NCBI RefSeq assembly: GCF_013761005.1
Contig: NZ_JACDUS010000001.1
Span: 620,001 to 684,000, forward strand
Length of the DNA: 64,000 bases
DNA from: Desulfosalsimonas propionicica
Lineage (GTDB): Bacteria > Desulfobacterota > Desulfobacteria > Desulfobacterales > Desulfosalsimonadaceae
Direction: 5' to 3'
Both the position numbers and the translations under genes were made by a program. The first letter of the stretch is position 1; each line of letters starts with the position of its first letter. The notes beneath the pieces were generated by a model. The model saw nothing but the letters and a program-made list of their open reading frames with translations, was not told where the DNA came from and did no database searches. This document shows, one piece after another, positions 42,564 to 51,491 of this stretch.

Positions 42564-43954
42564 AGTCACAAAGTCCGTTATACTGGCACCAGGGCCTGTT
42601 TTTACAGCCCCATCATTTTCAGCAGTTTGATCAATACCAGCAGTCTTTGCTGCTTCCTCTGAAAGAACAACTCACCCCGCATTTCTGGGGCATTATCGAA
42701 AACCGGATCAACAAGGACGCACTGAAAAACCAGACCATGGAAATCAACCGGGCGGATCTGATTTTTCAGGACGGCACCTGGGTGGAATTTCCCGGAAACA
42801 GCCTGCTTCAGTCCAGGTCCTTTGACCATGCATGGGTGGAGGCGGACAAGCCTTTTACGGTGTATCTCGGCCTGAGAAAACTCGATCCCAACGCCGCCAA
42901 TGTGGCGGTTCTGGAGAACAGCGACGCGTTGAGCAGTGCTGCCGCCAGGCTGGTGGCCTTCAGGGAGGCCGGGGAGGTGGGAGACATCTACACGGCCGGC
43001 CCCCGGGCAAGTGTTCGGAAGCTCCAGTTTCTGCTGCGTATTTTTTGGGAAAATGAAATCACGGATTTAGACGATTACACCCTTATCCCCATTGCCCAGC
43101 TTTGGCGGGAAGGTGAAGATATCCTGCTGTCAAAACAGTTTGTGCCGCCGTGTCTTTCGGTCACCGGTTCTGCCGGCCTTTTTCAAATGATCAAATCTGT
43201 CCGGGATCAGATCGCCTCCCGCTGCCGACAGCTCCAGGAATACAAAAGCCCCAAGGAGATGCAGACCTCCAGTTTTGACACCGAATACATGGTTTATTTG
43301 CTGGCCCTGCGGTCTTTAAACCGGTATGCCCCGGCTCTGTTTCACCTGCTTGAGGCACCAAGCGTGCATCCCTGGCAGGTATATGCTCTTTTCCGGCAGA
43401 TTGTCGGAGAGCTAAGCTCCTTTTCCGACCGGATCAACGCCCTTGGCGAGACCGCCAATGACGTCAAGCTGATGCCCGCATATGACCACAACGATTTGAC
43501 GCGCTGTTTTTCCGATGCCACTACCCTGATCACCGAGCTGTTAAACGACATCATCATCGGCCCGGAACACATTATTCGTCTGGAAAAGGATGATATCGGT
43601 TTCAGGGCGGAAATCCCGCCCGAAGCCCTTGACCGGAGAAACGAATTTTACCTGGTGATCCGCAGCAAAACAAAGGAATCAGCCCTGAAAAAAGCACTTA
43701 CCAATATTGTCAAGATCTGCTCCGTGGATCATATGCCAACTTTGATTTCCAGGGCACTGCCGGGCATTGCTTTGGAGCAGACAAAAATTCCGCCGCCGGG
43801 TCTTCCCAGACGGTCAGATTCCCAGTATTTCCGGCTTGATCGGTCCGACGGGCTTTGGCGTTATGTTGAACGCAGTCAAAATATTCAGATTTACTGGGAA
43901 AATCCCCCGGATGACCTGTACGCGGAACTCGTTGTCCTGCAGAAGCAGTCCTGA
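42560..43954 (+). CDS. tssK: Type VI secretion baseplate protein TssK
   Basis: A 464-residue TssK, the trimeric adaptor that connects the T6SS baseplate to the membrane complex. The N-terminal MKSQSPLYWHQGLFLQPHHF is the family signature, followed by QFDQYQQSLLLPLKEQLTPH. The middle shell domain and the C-terminal TssL/TssM-binding head (LISRALPGIALEQTKIPPPG, IQIYWENPPDDLYAELVVLQ) are intact, and the length is typical. It overlaps tssJ by four bases, so the two are translated together. It is the second gene of the cluster. Confidence 0.95.
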   Translation: MKSQSPLYWHQGLFLQPHHFQQFDQYQQSLLLPLKEQLTPHFWGIIENRINKDALKNQTMEINRADLIFQDGTWVEFPGNSLLQSRSFDHAWVEADKPFTVYLGLRKLDPNAANVAVLENSDALSSAAARLVAFREAGEVGDIYTAGPRASVRKLQFLLRIFWENEITDLDDYTLIPIAQLWREGEDILLSKQFVPPCLSVTGSAGLFQMIKSVRDQIASRCRQLQEYKSPKEMQTSSFDTEYMVYLLALRSLNRYAPALFHLLEAPSVHPWQVYALFRQIVGELSSFSDRINALGETANDVKLMPAYDHNDLTRCFSDATTLITELLNDIIIGPEHIIRLEKDDIGFRAEIPPEALDRRNEFYLVIRSKTKESALKKALTNIVKICSVDHMPTLISRALPGIALEQTKIPPPGLPRRSDSQYFRLDRSDGLWRYVERSQNIQIYWENPPDDLYAELVVLQKQS

Positions 43955-44007
43955 CCGGCTGCTGTTCTCCGGTTTGCCAATCAATTCCAATTTTCGGAGT
44001 GACGGCC

Positions 44008-44718
44008 ATGAACGAATCAAACCATTCCGCAAGCCCGGCCCGGAAGCCGAACCCGACGGCGGTCCGGCTGATTGACTGCTTTATGGAGATTATTGCCTAT
44101 ACCCTGTACCGGGTGGACTGCGGCAGCGGCGGCCAGACGGATTTCCAGACTGTGCAGGCCGACTATGACGCACTTTTAAAACGCTCGGGCCGTTACGCCC
44201 AGCAGGCCAAAATCTCCAGCTCGGACTGGAAAAAGGCCTGTTTCCCGGTCTGCGCCTGGGTGGATGAACAGATCATGTGCTCGGACTGGCCGGAAAAGGG
44301 GCAATGGCAGCAAAACCAGCTGCAGCTCAAGTTTTTCCAGACCACCATGGCCGGGCAGGAATTTTTCAGCCGGCTTGAAAAACTCAAGGAAACCGACCGG
44401 GAAATCCGGGAGGTCTTCACCTACTGCCTGGCGCTGGGCTACAAGGGCCGGTATTACACGGATGACGATCAGATGCAGCTCTCCGAGATCAAGGTGGAGA
44501 ATCTGCTGAAATATTTTTCCGAAGACCAGGAGATGAACCTGCCTGAATCGTTGTTTCCTGAGGCCTACCAGGACAGGGCCGGGGCGGGGAAAAGTTTTTC
44601 CGGCAGACAGGGGTTGTGGCAGGCCGTGTTGTTTTTCGCACTGCCGCCGGTTGCCGTGATCGGCGCCTATGTTTTCTACTATGAAAGCCTCGGCCGCCTT
44701 GTGGAAAAATTGTTTTAA
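44008..44718 (+). CDS. tssL: Type VI secretion protein TssL (DotU/IcmH family)
   Basis: A 236-residue TssL of the short DotU type. It has the cytoplasmic helical domain with TAVRLIDCFMEIIAYTLYRV, FPVCAWVDEQIMCSDWPEKG and YTYCLALGYKGRYYTDDDQ-like core, and one C-terminal membrane anchor (AVLFFALPPVAVIGAYVFYY). There is no OmpA-like peptidoglycan-binding extension, so anchoring to the wall must come from another protein. The frame opens with GTG at 43999, but the ATG at 44008 has CGGAG at a good distance. It sits between tssK and tssM and forms the inner-membrane platform with TssM and TssJ. Confidence 0.92.
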   Translation: MNESNHSASPARKPNPTAVRLIDCFMEIIAYTLYRVDCGSGGQTDFQTVQADYDALLKRSGRYAQQAKISSSDWKKACFPVCAWVDEQIMCSDWPEKGQWQQNQLQLKFFQTTMAGQEFFSRLEKLKETDREIREVFTYCLALGYKGRYYTDDDQMQLSEIKVENLLKYFSEDQEMNLPESLFPEAYQDRAGAGKSFSGRQGLWQAVLFFALPPVAVIGAYVFYYESLGRLVEKLF

Positions 44719-44741
44719 CTGCAAAAATCGGATCCGGGACC

Positions 44742-47700
44742 ATGATTCGTAAAATTTTGAAATACTTTTTATACACGCTGCTGCTACTGGCCCTGGCCGC
44801 GGGCATTGCATTTCTGGTCATTGCCAAACAATGGCCGTGGTGGGTGGGCGTGGCCATGGGAGCCGGCATTTTAGGTCTCGTGCTCGGTTTTTTCTTTCTC
44901 AAAAGATACTTTCTCCAGCGCCGGGAACGCAAGTTCGTCAAGCAGATCATTGCCCAGGATGATGAAGCCATCGGCCAGGCGCCTTTGCATGAACGCCGCC
45001 AGCTGCAGGAACTGCAGGACAAATGGAAAAAATCCGTGGACCTGCTGCGCCAGTCCAACCTGAAGAAAGCCGGCAACCCGCTTTATGTGCTGCCCTGGTT
45101 TATGGTGATGGGAGAGTCGGGCACCGGCAAGACAACGGCCATTAAAAACGCCAAGGCAAATTCCCCGGTGGCTGAAGTCAACACCGGCATTGGGGGCACC
45201 CGGAATTTTGACTGGTGGTTTTTTGACGAAGCCATTGTCCTGGACACGGCCGGGCGATACTCCATCCCCATTGACCAGGAGCCGGACCGGGAGGAATGGG
45301 AACGCTTTCTGGGCCTGCTGGCCAGGTACCGGAAAAAAGAGCCGTTAAACGGATTGATTCTCACTGTGGGTGCAGATCAGCTTTTGACCCAGGACGCAGA
45401 CACCCTGCGGGAAAACGGACTGAATCTGCGCAAACGAATTGATCAGCTCATGCGGGTGTGCGGGGCCAGATTCCCGGTTTATCTCATGGTGACCAAAACC
45501 GACCGGGTCCACGGCTTCAACCCTTTCAGCCGGCTTCTGCCCGAAGACCGTCTTAACCAGGCAATGGGCTTTAGCAGCCCGGAGGCCGGACAGTACTGGG
45601 AGGACTTTCTGGATTCCGCTCATCGTCATGTGTGCGAGCGGTTAAAGGACTTTCGGCTGCTGATCATCCAGCACGCCACCCGGCCCGATCCCGGCGTGCT
45701 CATGTTCCCGGATGAGTTCGAAAAGCTGCATGCTGGTTTAAAAGCCTTTGCCGAAGGCGCGTTTCAGGAAAACCCCTACCAGGAAACCCCCATGCTCACG
45801 GGTGTTTACTATTCCAGCGGCACACAGACCGGAGAACCCTGCTCGGAGTTTGTCGAGCAGTTCGGCATTGCGTGCCCGGAGCCGGCACAGGCCCGCAACG
45901 GCATTTTTCTCAGGGATTTTTTCAAGCGCATCCTGCCCGCAGACCGCCACCTTTTCCGGCCGATTCTGGAATACCTCAAATGGCGGCGGCTCACCAGGCG
46001 GTTCGGCCTGACGGCCTGGGCGCTTTTGTGCCTTTGTCTTCTGGGTATGGTCAGCCTGTCTTACATCAAAAACACGGAGGCTGTAAAAGAAATCGCCCGG
46101 CACGCCCAGGCGCCTCCGGATTTTACCGGTGATGCGGCAACCGACGTGCTGATGCTGGATGCCTATGGCCGGCAGCTCGGCGAGATTCGCGAATTTAACC
46201 GCAAATGGCGCATTCCCCGCTTTGGCCTGGATCACAGCCTGGAAGTGGAAAACCGGTTCGTGGATCGTTATGTGCAAAGCTTCCGGGATCACTTCTTAAC
46301 GCCCATGGACAAGCAGCTGGAAAAAAACATCAATCAATTTGATACCAATACCCCGAATGCGGTTGTCGCCGACTATGCGGCCCACATGGCGGGCCGCATA
46401 CGAGTGCTCAACGATTACCTGGAAGGCCGCAGGCCTGACTCCGAATCCGTGCTCACGGACGTCGCCTCGGAGATCTGGCTGGTCATGGATGAAACTGTCT
46501 TAAACGACATCGCCCTGCAGTTCGCCCGCAACTATTACAAGTACCTGGAACTTGCAGACAACCGGCAGGCCATGGCCCGAAAGGTCAAAACCCTTGGCGG
46601 GCTTTTTTCAGACCTGCTGAAAATCAGGGCTCCGGGGGAAAACGGTTCAGGGGTGGAGCTCAACTGGCTCACCGCAAAAAAAATGCCGCATGTGTCGCCT
46701 GTTTCCATGGATCGTTACTGGGTAGAATTTACAGGTCAGACTGAAAACGACGGCCACGAGTCCATTGCCGCCTATGTGCCCGCGGCCTACACCCGGCAGG
46801 GCAAAGAGCGCATTCATGAATTTATCGGTCAGATCCGGCAGATTCTGGATCCGGGCGACGGGCTTGAAACCGCTGAAAAGGCCTTTTGGCAGCGTTATGA
46901 AAACGACTATCTGCAGGCATGGGCCAATTTTGCGCTCAGCTTTTCCCGGGCCCCGGATTTTGCCGTATCCGGGGTGCAGCGCAGGAAACTGGCCCAATCC
47001 ATGAGCACCCCGGACAACCCCTATTTCCGGCTGTTATCCGAGATGGCCGAACAGCTCCGGGTCATAGATGATCCGCCGGCCTGGGCAGCCACTGTCCTGG
47101 AAATCGAAAAAGTGCGAAATACCCGTACCGAATCCCGGCAGGAGCAGGCCTCCCTGGTCGACCGGATTCGGGACAAGGGATCTGCGGCAGCGGGTAAAAC
47201 CCTTTCGGTGACTTCGCCCGAGGCGGCCCGAAAAAGGGAAAAACAGCTGGCTGCCGCTGAGCAGTGGCACAACTATCTCGAAGCCCTGGAAAAGCTGCAG
47301 CCGGCTGCAAACCGGATTCAAACCGCTTTTGAGATGGCCGGTGATTTTTTCTCCCCCGGAAACGGGGCTTCGGGGCAAAAATCCGAGTTTCATGCCGCCC
47401 AGGATGAATTTTCGGGTTTGCTCCTGCGTCTGGCGGCAAGCAAGGATCCCTCGGTTGCCGGGGCGCTGCTTGAAGGGCCCCTGGATTACATGGCCGATTT
47501 CGCCGTCCGGCAGGCCCAGGGCGTGGTGCAGAAAAAATGGGAGTCCATGGTGTTGGCCAACACCCGGGGCATGGATCCCGGCCGGGTTCCCTACGCCATT
47601 TTCAAGCGGCCCGACGGCGCGGTCTGGAAGTTTCTTGACGGGCCGGCCAAACCCTTTGTGGAGCAGGGAAAAGAAGGTTTTTATGCTGCCACCGGCCTGA

Positions 47701-48212
47701 ACCGGTCCATGGCTTTTAAAAATGATTTTTTTCTGTTTCTGGACCAGGGGGCCGAAGGCACCGTGGAAGTCGAACCCGAATACAAGGTGCAGATCAGCAC
47801 CTTGCCGGTGCAGGTCAATGAAGGGGCGGAGAAAAGCCCGTATGCGGTGATGCTGAACCTGTCCTGTGCAGACGGTCAGACGCGGCTCAAAAATTACAAT
47901 TTTCGCGAAACCCGGTTGTTTACATGGCAGATGAACCAGTGCGGCGACGTGGAACTGACCATCCTGCTGCCGGATACAAAGCTGACATACCGTTATTCTG
48001 GTGAAATGGGTTTTGCCCGGTTTCTGCGGGATTTTCGGGACGGGGTAAGAACTTTCACCCCCAAAGATTTTCCAGAGCAATCCCGGCTGCTGAAAAACTG
48101 GGATATTTCAAGTATTCGGGTGGCTTACGAAATCCGGGGCGCCGACCCGGTGATCCGGCTGTTGACAGACGTGCCCCGGAAGGTGCCTGAAACCATTATC
48201 GCGAAAAGGTAG
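44742..48212 (+). CDS. tssM: Type VI secretion membrane protein TssM (IcmF)
   Basis: A 1156-residue TssM, the large inner-membrane protein of the T6SS. Two membrane segments lie at about 7-27 and 33-52, and a third at about 425-445 (LTAWALLCLCLLGMVSLSYI). The cytoplasmic NTPase-like domain has an intact Walker A GESGTGKT (124-131) and a D-x-x-G-like WFFDEAIVLDTAGRY. The long periplasmic part ends in the TssJ-binding C-terminal domain (AEGTVEVEPEYKVQISTLPV, FARFLRDFRDGVRTFTPKDF). The length is typical. It lies 23 bases after tssL. Confidence 0.95.
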   Translation: MIRKILKYFLYTLLLLALAAGIAFLVIAKQWPWWVGVAMGAGILGLVLGFFFLKRYFLQRRERKFVKQIIAQDDEAIGQAPLHERRQLQELQDKWKKSVDLLRQSNLKKAGNPLYVLPWFMVMGESGTGKTTAIKNAKANSPVAEVNTGIGGTRNFDWWFFDEAIVLDTAGRYSIPIDQEPDREEWERFLGLLARYRKKEPLNGLILTVGADQLLTQDADTLRENGLNLRKRIDQLMRVCGARFPVYLMVTKTDRVHGFNPFSRLLPEDRLNQAMGFSSPEAGQYWEDFLDSAHRHVCERLKDFRLLIIQHATRPDPGVLMFPDEFEKLHAGLKAFAEGAFQENPYQETPMLTGVYYSSGTQTGEPCSEFVEQFGIACPEPAQARNGIFLRDFFKRILPADRHLFRPILEYLKWRRLTRRFGLTAWALLCLCLLGMVSLSYIKNTEAVKEIARHAQAPPDFTGDAATDVLMLDAYGRQLGEIREFNRKWRIPRFGLDHSLEVENRFVDRYVQSFRDHFLTPMDKQLEKNINQFDTNTPNAVVADYAAHMAGRIRVLNDYLEGRRPDSESVLTDVASEIWLVMDETVLNDIALQFARNYYKYLELADNRQAMARKVKTLGGLFSDLLKIRAPGENGSGVELNWLTAKKMPHVSPVSMDRYWVEFTGQTENDGHESIAAYVPAAYTRQGKERIHEFIGQIRQILDPGDGLETAEKAFWQRYENDYLQAWANFALSFSRAPDFAVSGVQRRKLAQSMSTPDNPYFRLLSEMAEQLRVIDDPPAWAATVLEIEKVRNTRTESRQEQASLVDRIRDKGSAAAGKTLSVTSPEAARKREKQLAAAEQWHNYLEALEKLQPAANRIQTAFEMAGDFFSPGNGASGQKSEFHAAQDEFSGLLLRLAASKDPSVAGALLEGPLDYMADFAVRQAQGVVQKKWESMVLANTRGMDPGRVPYAIFKRPDGAVWKFLDGPAKPFVEQGKEGFYAATGLNRSMAFKNDFFLFLDQGAEGTVEVEPEYKVQISTLPVQVNEGAEKSPYAVMLNLSCADGQTRLKNYNFRETRLFTWQMNQCGDVELTILLPDTKLTYRYSGEMGFARFLRDFRDGVRTFTPKDFPEQSRLLKNWDISSIRVAYEIRGADPVIRLLTDVPRKVPETIIAKR

Positions 48213-48220
48213 CGCGGGCA

Positions 48221-48961
48221 ATGCAATGGACACGCTCATTTTGGGGAAAGCATCCCGCTTTTAAAGATTATATCCGGATCAACGCTGATGAGCCCATGGT
48301 TTACGCCTTTGTCCAGTGGCTGGACAGATGGTGGCAAAATGCCGGGATTTCCGGGTTTGAAAAAAATTCCGGGACAAGCGCCCGGTTTTGGATCATGTCT
48401 GCAAATGCCGTGCACCTTGCCTGCGGCATCATAGCCGCCAGCACCGATGCAGAAGGCCGGCCCGCTCCGGTTTTGTGTGCAATGAAGGGGGTGCTGCCCA
48501 AAAGGGCCCGGGGGGCCTGGCAAATGCTGCCTGTCTGGTGCATGGCCCCTTGGCAGGCCATGGCGGATTTTTTGGAACAACGGTTTGACGCATTTGCTGA
48601 CTTTAAAAATGCATTCGGCCGGATCCCGCAGCCGGACTTTGCCGTACAGCCCGGATGCGCTGAACCCGGGAGTATGGCAGCCATCCGAAAAATCGTACAG
48701 CAGAATCTGGCGGCCGGAAAAAACCGATTTATCCGGGAGAAAATGCTTTGCTTTTTTCCGGATGAAGCCGGCAGTATACCGGACTGCGCTGAAAAAGAGG
48801 TTTTTTTCTCCTGGATGACCGCAATCCGGGAAGCCGTGGACCTGGGGCCGGGCAGCGCATTTTTTCGAAACACGGGAGGGCGCACGGCCCTGTACCTGTA
48901 TTACCGCCCCCTGGGGGCGGCGGATTTTTTAAAGGCTTCAGTGGGCAAAACCCGTCACTAA
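48221..48961 (+). CDS. tagF: Type VI secretion-associated protein TagF
   Basis: A 246-residue TagF-domain protein. The start MQWTRSFWGKHPAFKDYIRI and the following FVQWLDRWWQNA match the conserved N-terminus of the family (WGKxPAxxDFV type). In other bacteria TagF is a post-translational repressor of T6SS assembly, sometimes fused to the phosphatase PppA. Here it is free-standing and no ppkA, pppA or fha gene is seen in the window, so control by a threonine-phosphorylation pathway is unproven. It starts eight bases after tssM, implying co-expression. The protein is soluble and cytoplasmic. Confidence 0.85.
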   Translation: MQWTRSFWGKHPAFKDYIRINADEPMVYAFVQWLDRWWQNAGISGFEKNSGTSARFWIMSANAVHLACGIIAASTDAEGRPAPVLCAMKGVLPKRARGAWQMLPVWCMAPWQAMADFLEQRFDAFADFKNAFGRIPQPDFAVQPGCAEPGSMAAIRKIVQQNLAAGKNRFIREKMLCFFPDEAGSIPDCAEKEVFFSWMTAIREAVDLGPGSAFFRNTGGRTALYLYYRPLGAADFLKASVGKTRH

Positions 48962-49030
48962 AAATTCAGGCGGATTGTCCGATAACATACAAAAGTGTTT
49001 TTTCAGACAAATCAGTCGCAGAGAGCAGGC

Positions 49031-50752
49031 ATGGACATATTATCCCTGGGAAAAACCCCGATCCGTCAAGAGGCCCCGACAGGCGAGGATACCACCTATC
49101 TGCCGGAGTTCGAAGAGATTCAGAATGAAATCGACAAACTTTCTGTTGTCTCGGAACAGGCCGGCCAGGTGGACTGGGACCGGGTCCTTGAGCTGGGTGC
49201 CGTGCTTCTGGCTGAGAAATCCAAGAATCTTCTTGTGGCCGCCTACATGGCCGAGGCCCTGATCAAAACCCGGCAGTTCGAAGGTCTGCAGCAGGGCACG
49301 CAGGTGCTAAAAGACCTGGTGGAAAACTATTGGGACACCCTGTTTCCGCCCAAAAAGCGCAAAAAGGGGCGCATTAACGCCCTGAAATGGTGGTATGACC
49401 GTGCGGAAAAATTTATCAACGATTATCAATCCCCGGCTCAGCCCGCCGAGGCCGTTGATGACATCAAAAAGACCCTGTCGGATCTCGACGGCCTGCTTGC
49501 TGAAAAAGCAGATGACGCACCGATGCTGCGCCCGTTAATTCAGCATGTGGATAAAATTCCGGTGGAGGCCCGGCAGCCCGAGCCCGAGCCCCAACCCGAA
49601 CCCGAAATCGAAGCCGAGGCGCAACCCGAAGCCGAAGCCCAACCCCAAACCGCCGGGGCCGCAGCCGAAGCCGGTGGCGGCGACACCGATCAGGAGGCCG
49701 CAAAAGAAAAGGTCCGGGATGCCGGAGGGCCGCCTGAGGAAAAACAAGCCCAACAAAAGGCTCCGAAGCCTGCTGAACCAGCGCCCGCACCGCCGGCTCC
49801 CCCGGCAATGACCCAGGCTCCGGAATCTGACAGGGATGCAAAAAAGGCCCTGAACGCATCCCTGGACACGCTGGGCCGGCTGGCCCGGTATTATCTCAAA
49901 ATCAATGACGCCAACCCCATGGCTTACCGGTTAAACCGGATTTACGCCTGGCTGACCGTTGACGCGCTGCCCCTTGTCCAGGAGGAAAACAAGACCCCCC
50001 TGCCGCCGCCGGACCCGGCGGTTAAAAGTGCACTGGAGGATCAGCTTGCGGCCGGGGACTGTCAAAACGCTGTGGCCGCAGCCGAAGCCCGCCTCCGGGA
50101 GCACCTGTTCTGGCTGGATTTAAACCGCATGGCAGCCCGGGGCCTGGAAGCCCTTGGTGCAAAATATGAACCGGCGCAGGAGATGATCTGCCGGGAGACG
50201 GCCATGTTTGTCAAACGGTTGCCCGGCCTTGAAAATCTGGCATTTTCAGACGGCACCCCGTTTTGCGACAGCCAGACCCGGCAATGGCTCAATTCGATTA
50301 CCGGTGCGGATACCGCTCAACAGGAGGTGCTCTCAGGTCCGGCAGGGCAGGCCGGACCGGAAACCGGCAGCCGGCACCCCGAAATAGAGGCGCAGGCCGG
50401 TGAGTTGGTGAAAAGCAAAAAAACGGTCGCGGCCGTGGAACTGCTCCAGGAGCAGCTGGCATCCTGTAGTTCCGGCCGGGATGCCCTGCTGTTTCGCATC
50501 AGCCTGTGCCGGGTGCTGATCAATGCCGGCAGGGCGGAACTGGCTTTGCCCCAGCTCGAAGCCCTGGAAGCCGAGATTGACCTCCACGGGATAGAATCCT
50601 GGGAGCCAGGACTTGCCCTGCAGGGACTTCAACTGGTTTATGCCGGGTTCAGGGACTGCGCCCGGGAGCGGCTCCGGGACCGGGCCGGGGCGGTGTTTGA
50701 CCGGATTGCGCGGATCAATCCGGCAGCGGCATTCAAGATTTCCGGCATTTGA
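49031..50752 (+). CDS. tssA: Type VI secretion protein TssA
   Basis: A 573-residue TssA, which primes sheath and tube polymerisation. The N-terminal ImpA_N domain is present (about residues 20-150; EIDKLSVVSEQAGQVDWDRV, LKDLVENYWDTLFPPKKRKK). It is followed by a low-complexity linker at about 175-265, rich in Glu-Pro and Ala-Pro (EPEPQPEPEIEAEAQPEAEA), and a helical VasJ-like C-terminal domain (LNASLDTLGRLARYYLKIND). The linker is longer than in many homologues. The frame opens at 48995; the ATG at 49031 (MDILSLGKTPIR) is preferred by alignment to the family start. A MITE-like repeat 41 bases downstream separates it from tssB. Confidence 0.9.
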   Translation: MDILSLGKTPIRQEAPTGEDTTYLPEFEEIQNEIDKLSVVSEQAGQVDWDRVLELGAVLLAEKSKNLLVAAYMAEALIKTRQFEGLQQGTQVLKDLVENYWDTLFPPKKRKKGRINALKWWYDRAEKFINDYQSPAQPAEAVDDIKKTLSDLDGLLAEKADDAPMLRPLIQHVDKIPVEARQPEPEPQPEPEIEAEAQPEAEAQPQTAGAAAEAGGGDTDQEAAKEKVRDAGGPPEEKQAQQKAPKPAEPAPAPPAPPAMTQAPESDRDAKKALNASLDTLGRLARYYLKINDANPMAYRLNRIYAWLTVDALPLVQEENKTPLPPPDPAVKSALEDQLAAGDCQNAVAAAEARLREHLFWLDLNRMAARGLEALGAKYEPAQEMICRETAMFVKRLPGLENLAFSDGTPFCDSQTRQWLNSITGADTAQQEVLSGPAGQAGPETGSRHPEIEAQAGELVKSKKTVAAVELLQEQLASCSSGRDALLFRISLCRVLINAGRAELALPQLEALEAEIDLHGIESWEPGLALQGLQLVYAGFRDCARERLRDRAGAVFDRIARINPAAAFKISGI

Positions 50753-50793
50753 CCGCACTTGTCAACACAGGAAACAAAGCATGACAAAAGCTT

Positions 50794-50945
50794 GATGGCA
50801 CCGTAAAAAGTCTGATTTCAGATGGTGCCGTAAAAAGTTCAAGATCAGGGCTTGCGCAATTTCGGAGAATGCAGCGTAGTTATTCGTACGTGAAATTCTG
50901 AGAAATTGCGCGTAACGCAGATATTGGACTTTTTACGGCACCATC
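50794..50945 (-). repeat. MITE-like palindromic repeat inside the T6SS cluster (reverse orientation)
   Basis: Starts GATGGCACCGTAAAAAGTCT, has GATGGTGCCGTAAAAAGTTC, the hairpin core, and ends GGACTTTTTACGGCACCATC. The outer ends match at 18 of 19 positions. It is flanked by AAGCTT on both sides (50790 and 50946), a possible target duplication or coincidental. It lies between tssA and tssB. Confidence 0.9.
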
Positions 50946-50980
50946 AAGCTTATCCAACATAACAAAAGGGAGGGAGTATT

Positions 50981-51481
50981 ATGGCGAAAGAAGGATCCGT
51001 GGCCCCCAAGGAACGTGTCAACATCACCTACAAGTCGGCAACCGGGGATGCAAAGGAAGAAGTGGAGCTGCCCCTGAAGGTCATGGTGATGGGCGATTTC
51101 ACATCAAAAGAAGACGACCGGATGCTCGAGGACCGCGAACCCATCAATGTGGACAAAAACAATTTCAACGATGTGTTAAAGGCCCAGAATCTGGAACTGA
51201 CCTTCGGCGTGCCCAACAAACTGGCCAAAGAAGGCGCCGATGCCGAAGAAGGCGGAGAAATGGCCGTGAACATGAAATTTGAAAGCATCAAGGACTTTGA
51301 CCCGGATCAAATCGTTGAAAAAGTCCCCGAACTGGCCCAGCTCAAGCAGCTGCGCGAAGCGCTGACCGCGTTGAAGGGCCCGCTGGGCAACACGCCCGCG
51401 TTTCGCAAAAAACTCCAGGAAATCGTTGCAGACGACGGCACCCGGCAGCGCCTGCTCAAAGAACTCGGATTAGAAGAATAA
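50981..51481 (+). CDS. tssB: Type VI secretion sheath small subunit TssB
   Basis: A 166-residue TssB, the small subunit of the contractile sheath. Conserved segments are KERVNITYKSATGDAKEEVE, ELPLKVMVMGDFTSKEDDRM and VPELAQLKQLREALTALKGP, then the C-terminal helix FRKKLQEIVADDGTRQRLLK. The N-terminus is charged and lacks a signal. GGGAGGGAG precedes the ATG. It is the first gene after the MITE-like repeat, ten bases before tssC, so tssB and tssC are co-translated and produce the heterodimer in matched amounts. Confidence 0.96.
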   Translation: MAKEGSVAPKERVNITYKSATGDAKEEVELPLKVMVMGDFTSKEDDRMLEDREPINVDKNNFNDVLKAQNLELTFGVPNKLAKEGADAEEGGEMAVNMKFESIKDFDPDQIVEKVPELAQLKQLREALTALKGPLGNTPAFRKKLQEIVADDGTRQRLLKELGLEE

Positions 51482-51491
51482 GGAGCGCATT

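Noticed and set aside
11260-50945. CRISPR array or tRNA-like interpretation of the recurring palindromes
   Set aside because: Copies are kilobases apart with no regular spacers, and the folded core lacks a CCA end, anticodon arm or T-loop. A dispersed mobile repeat explains them better.
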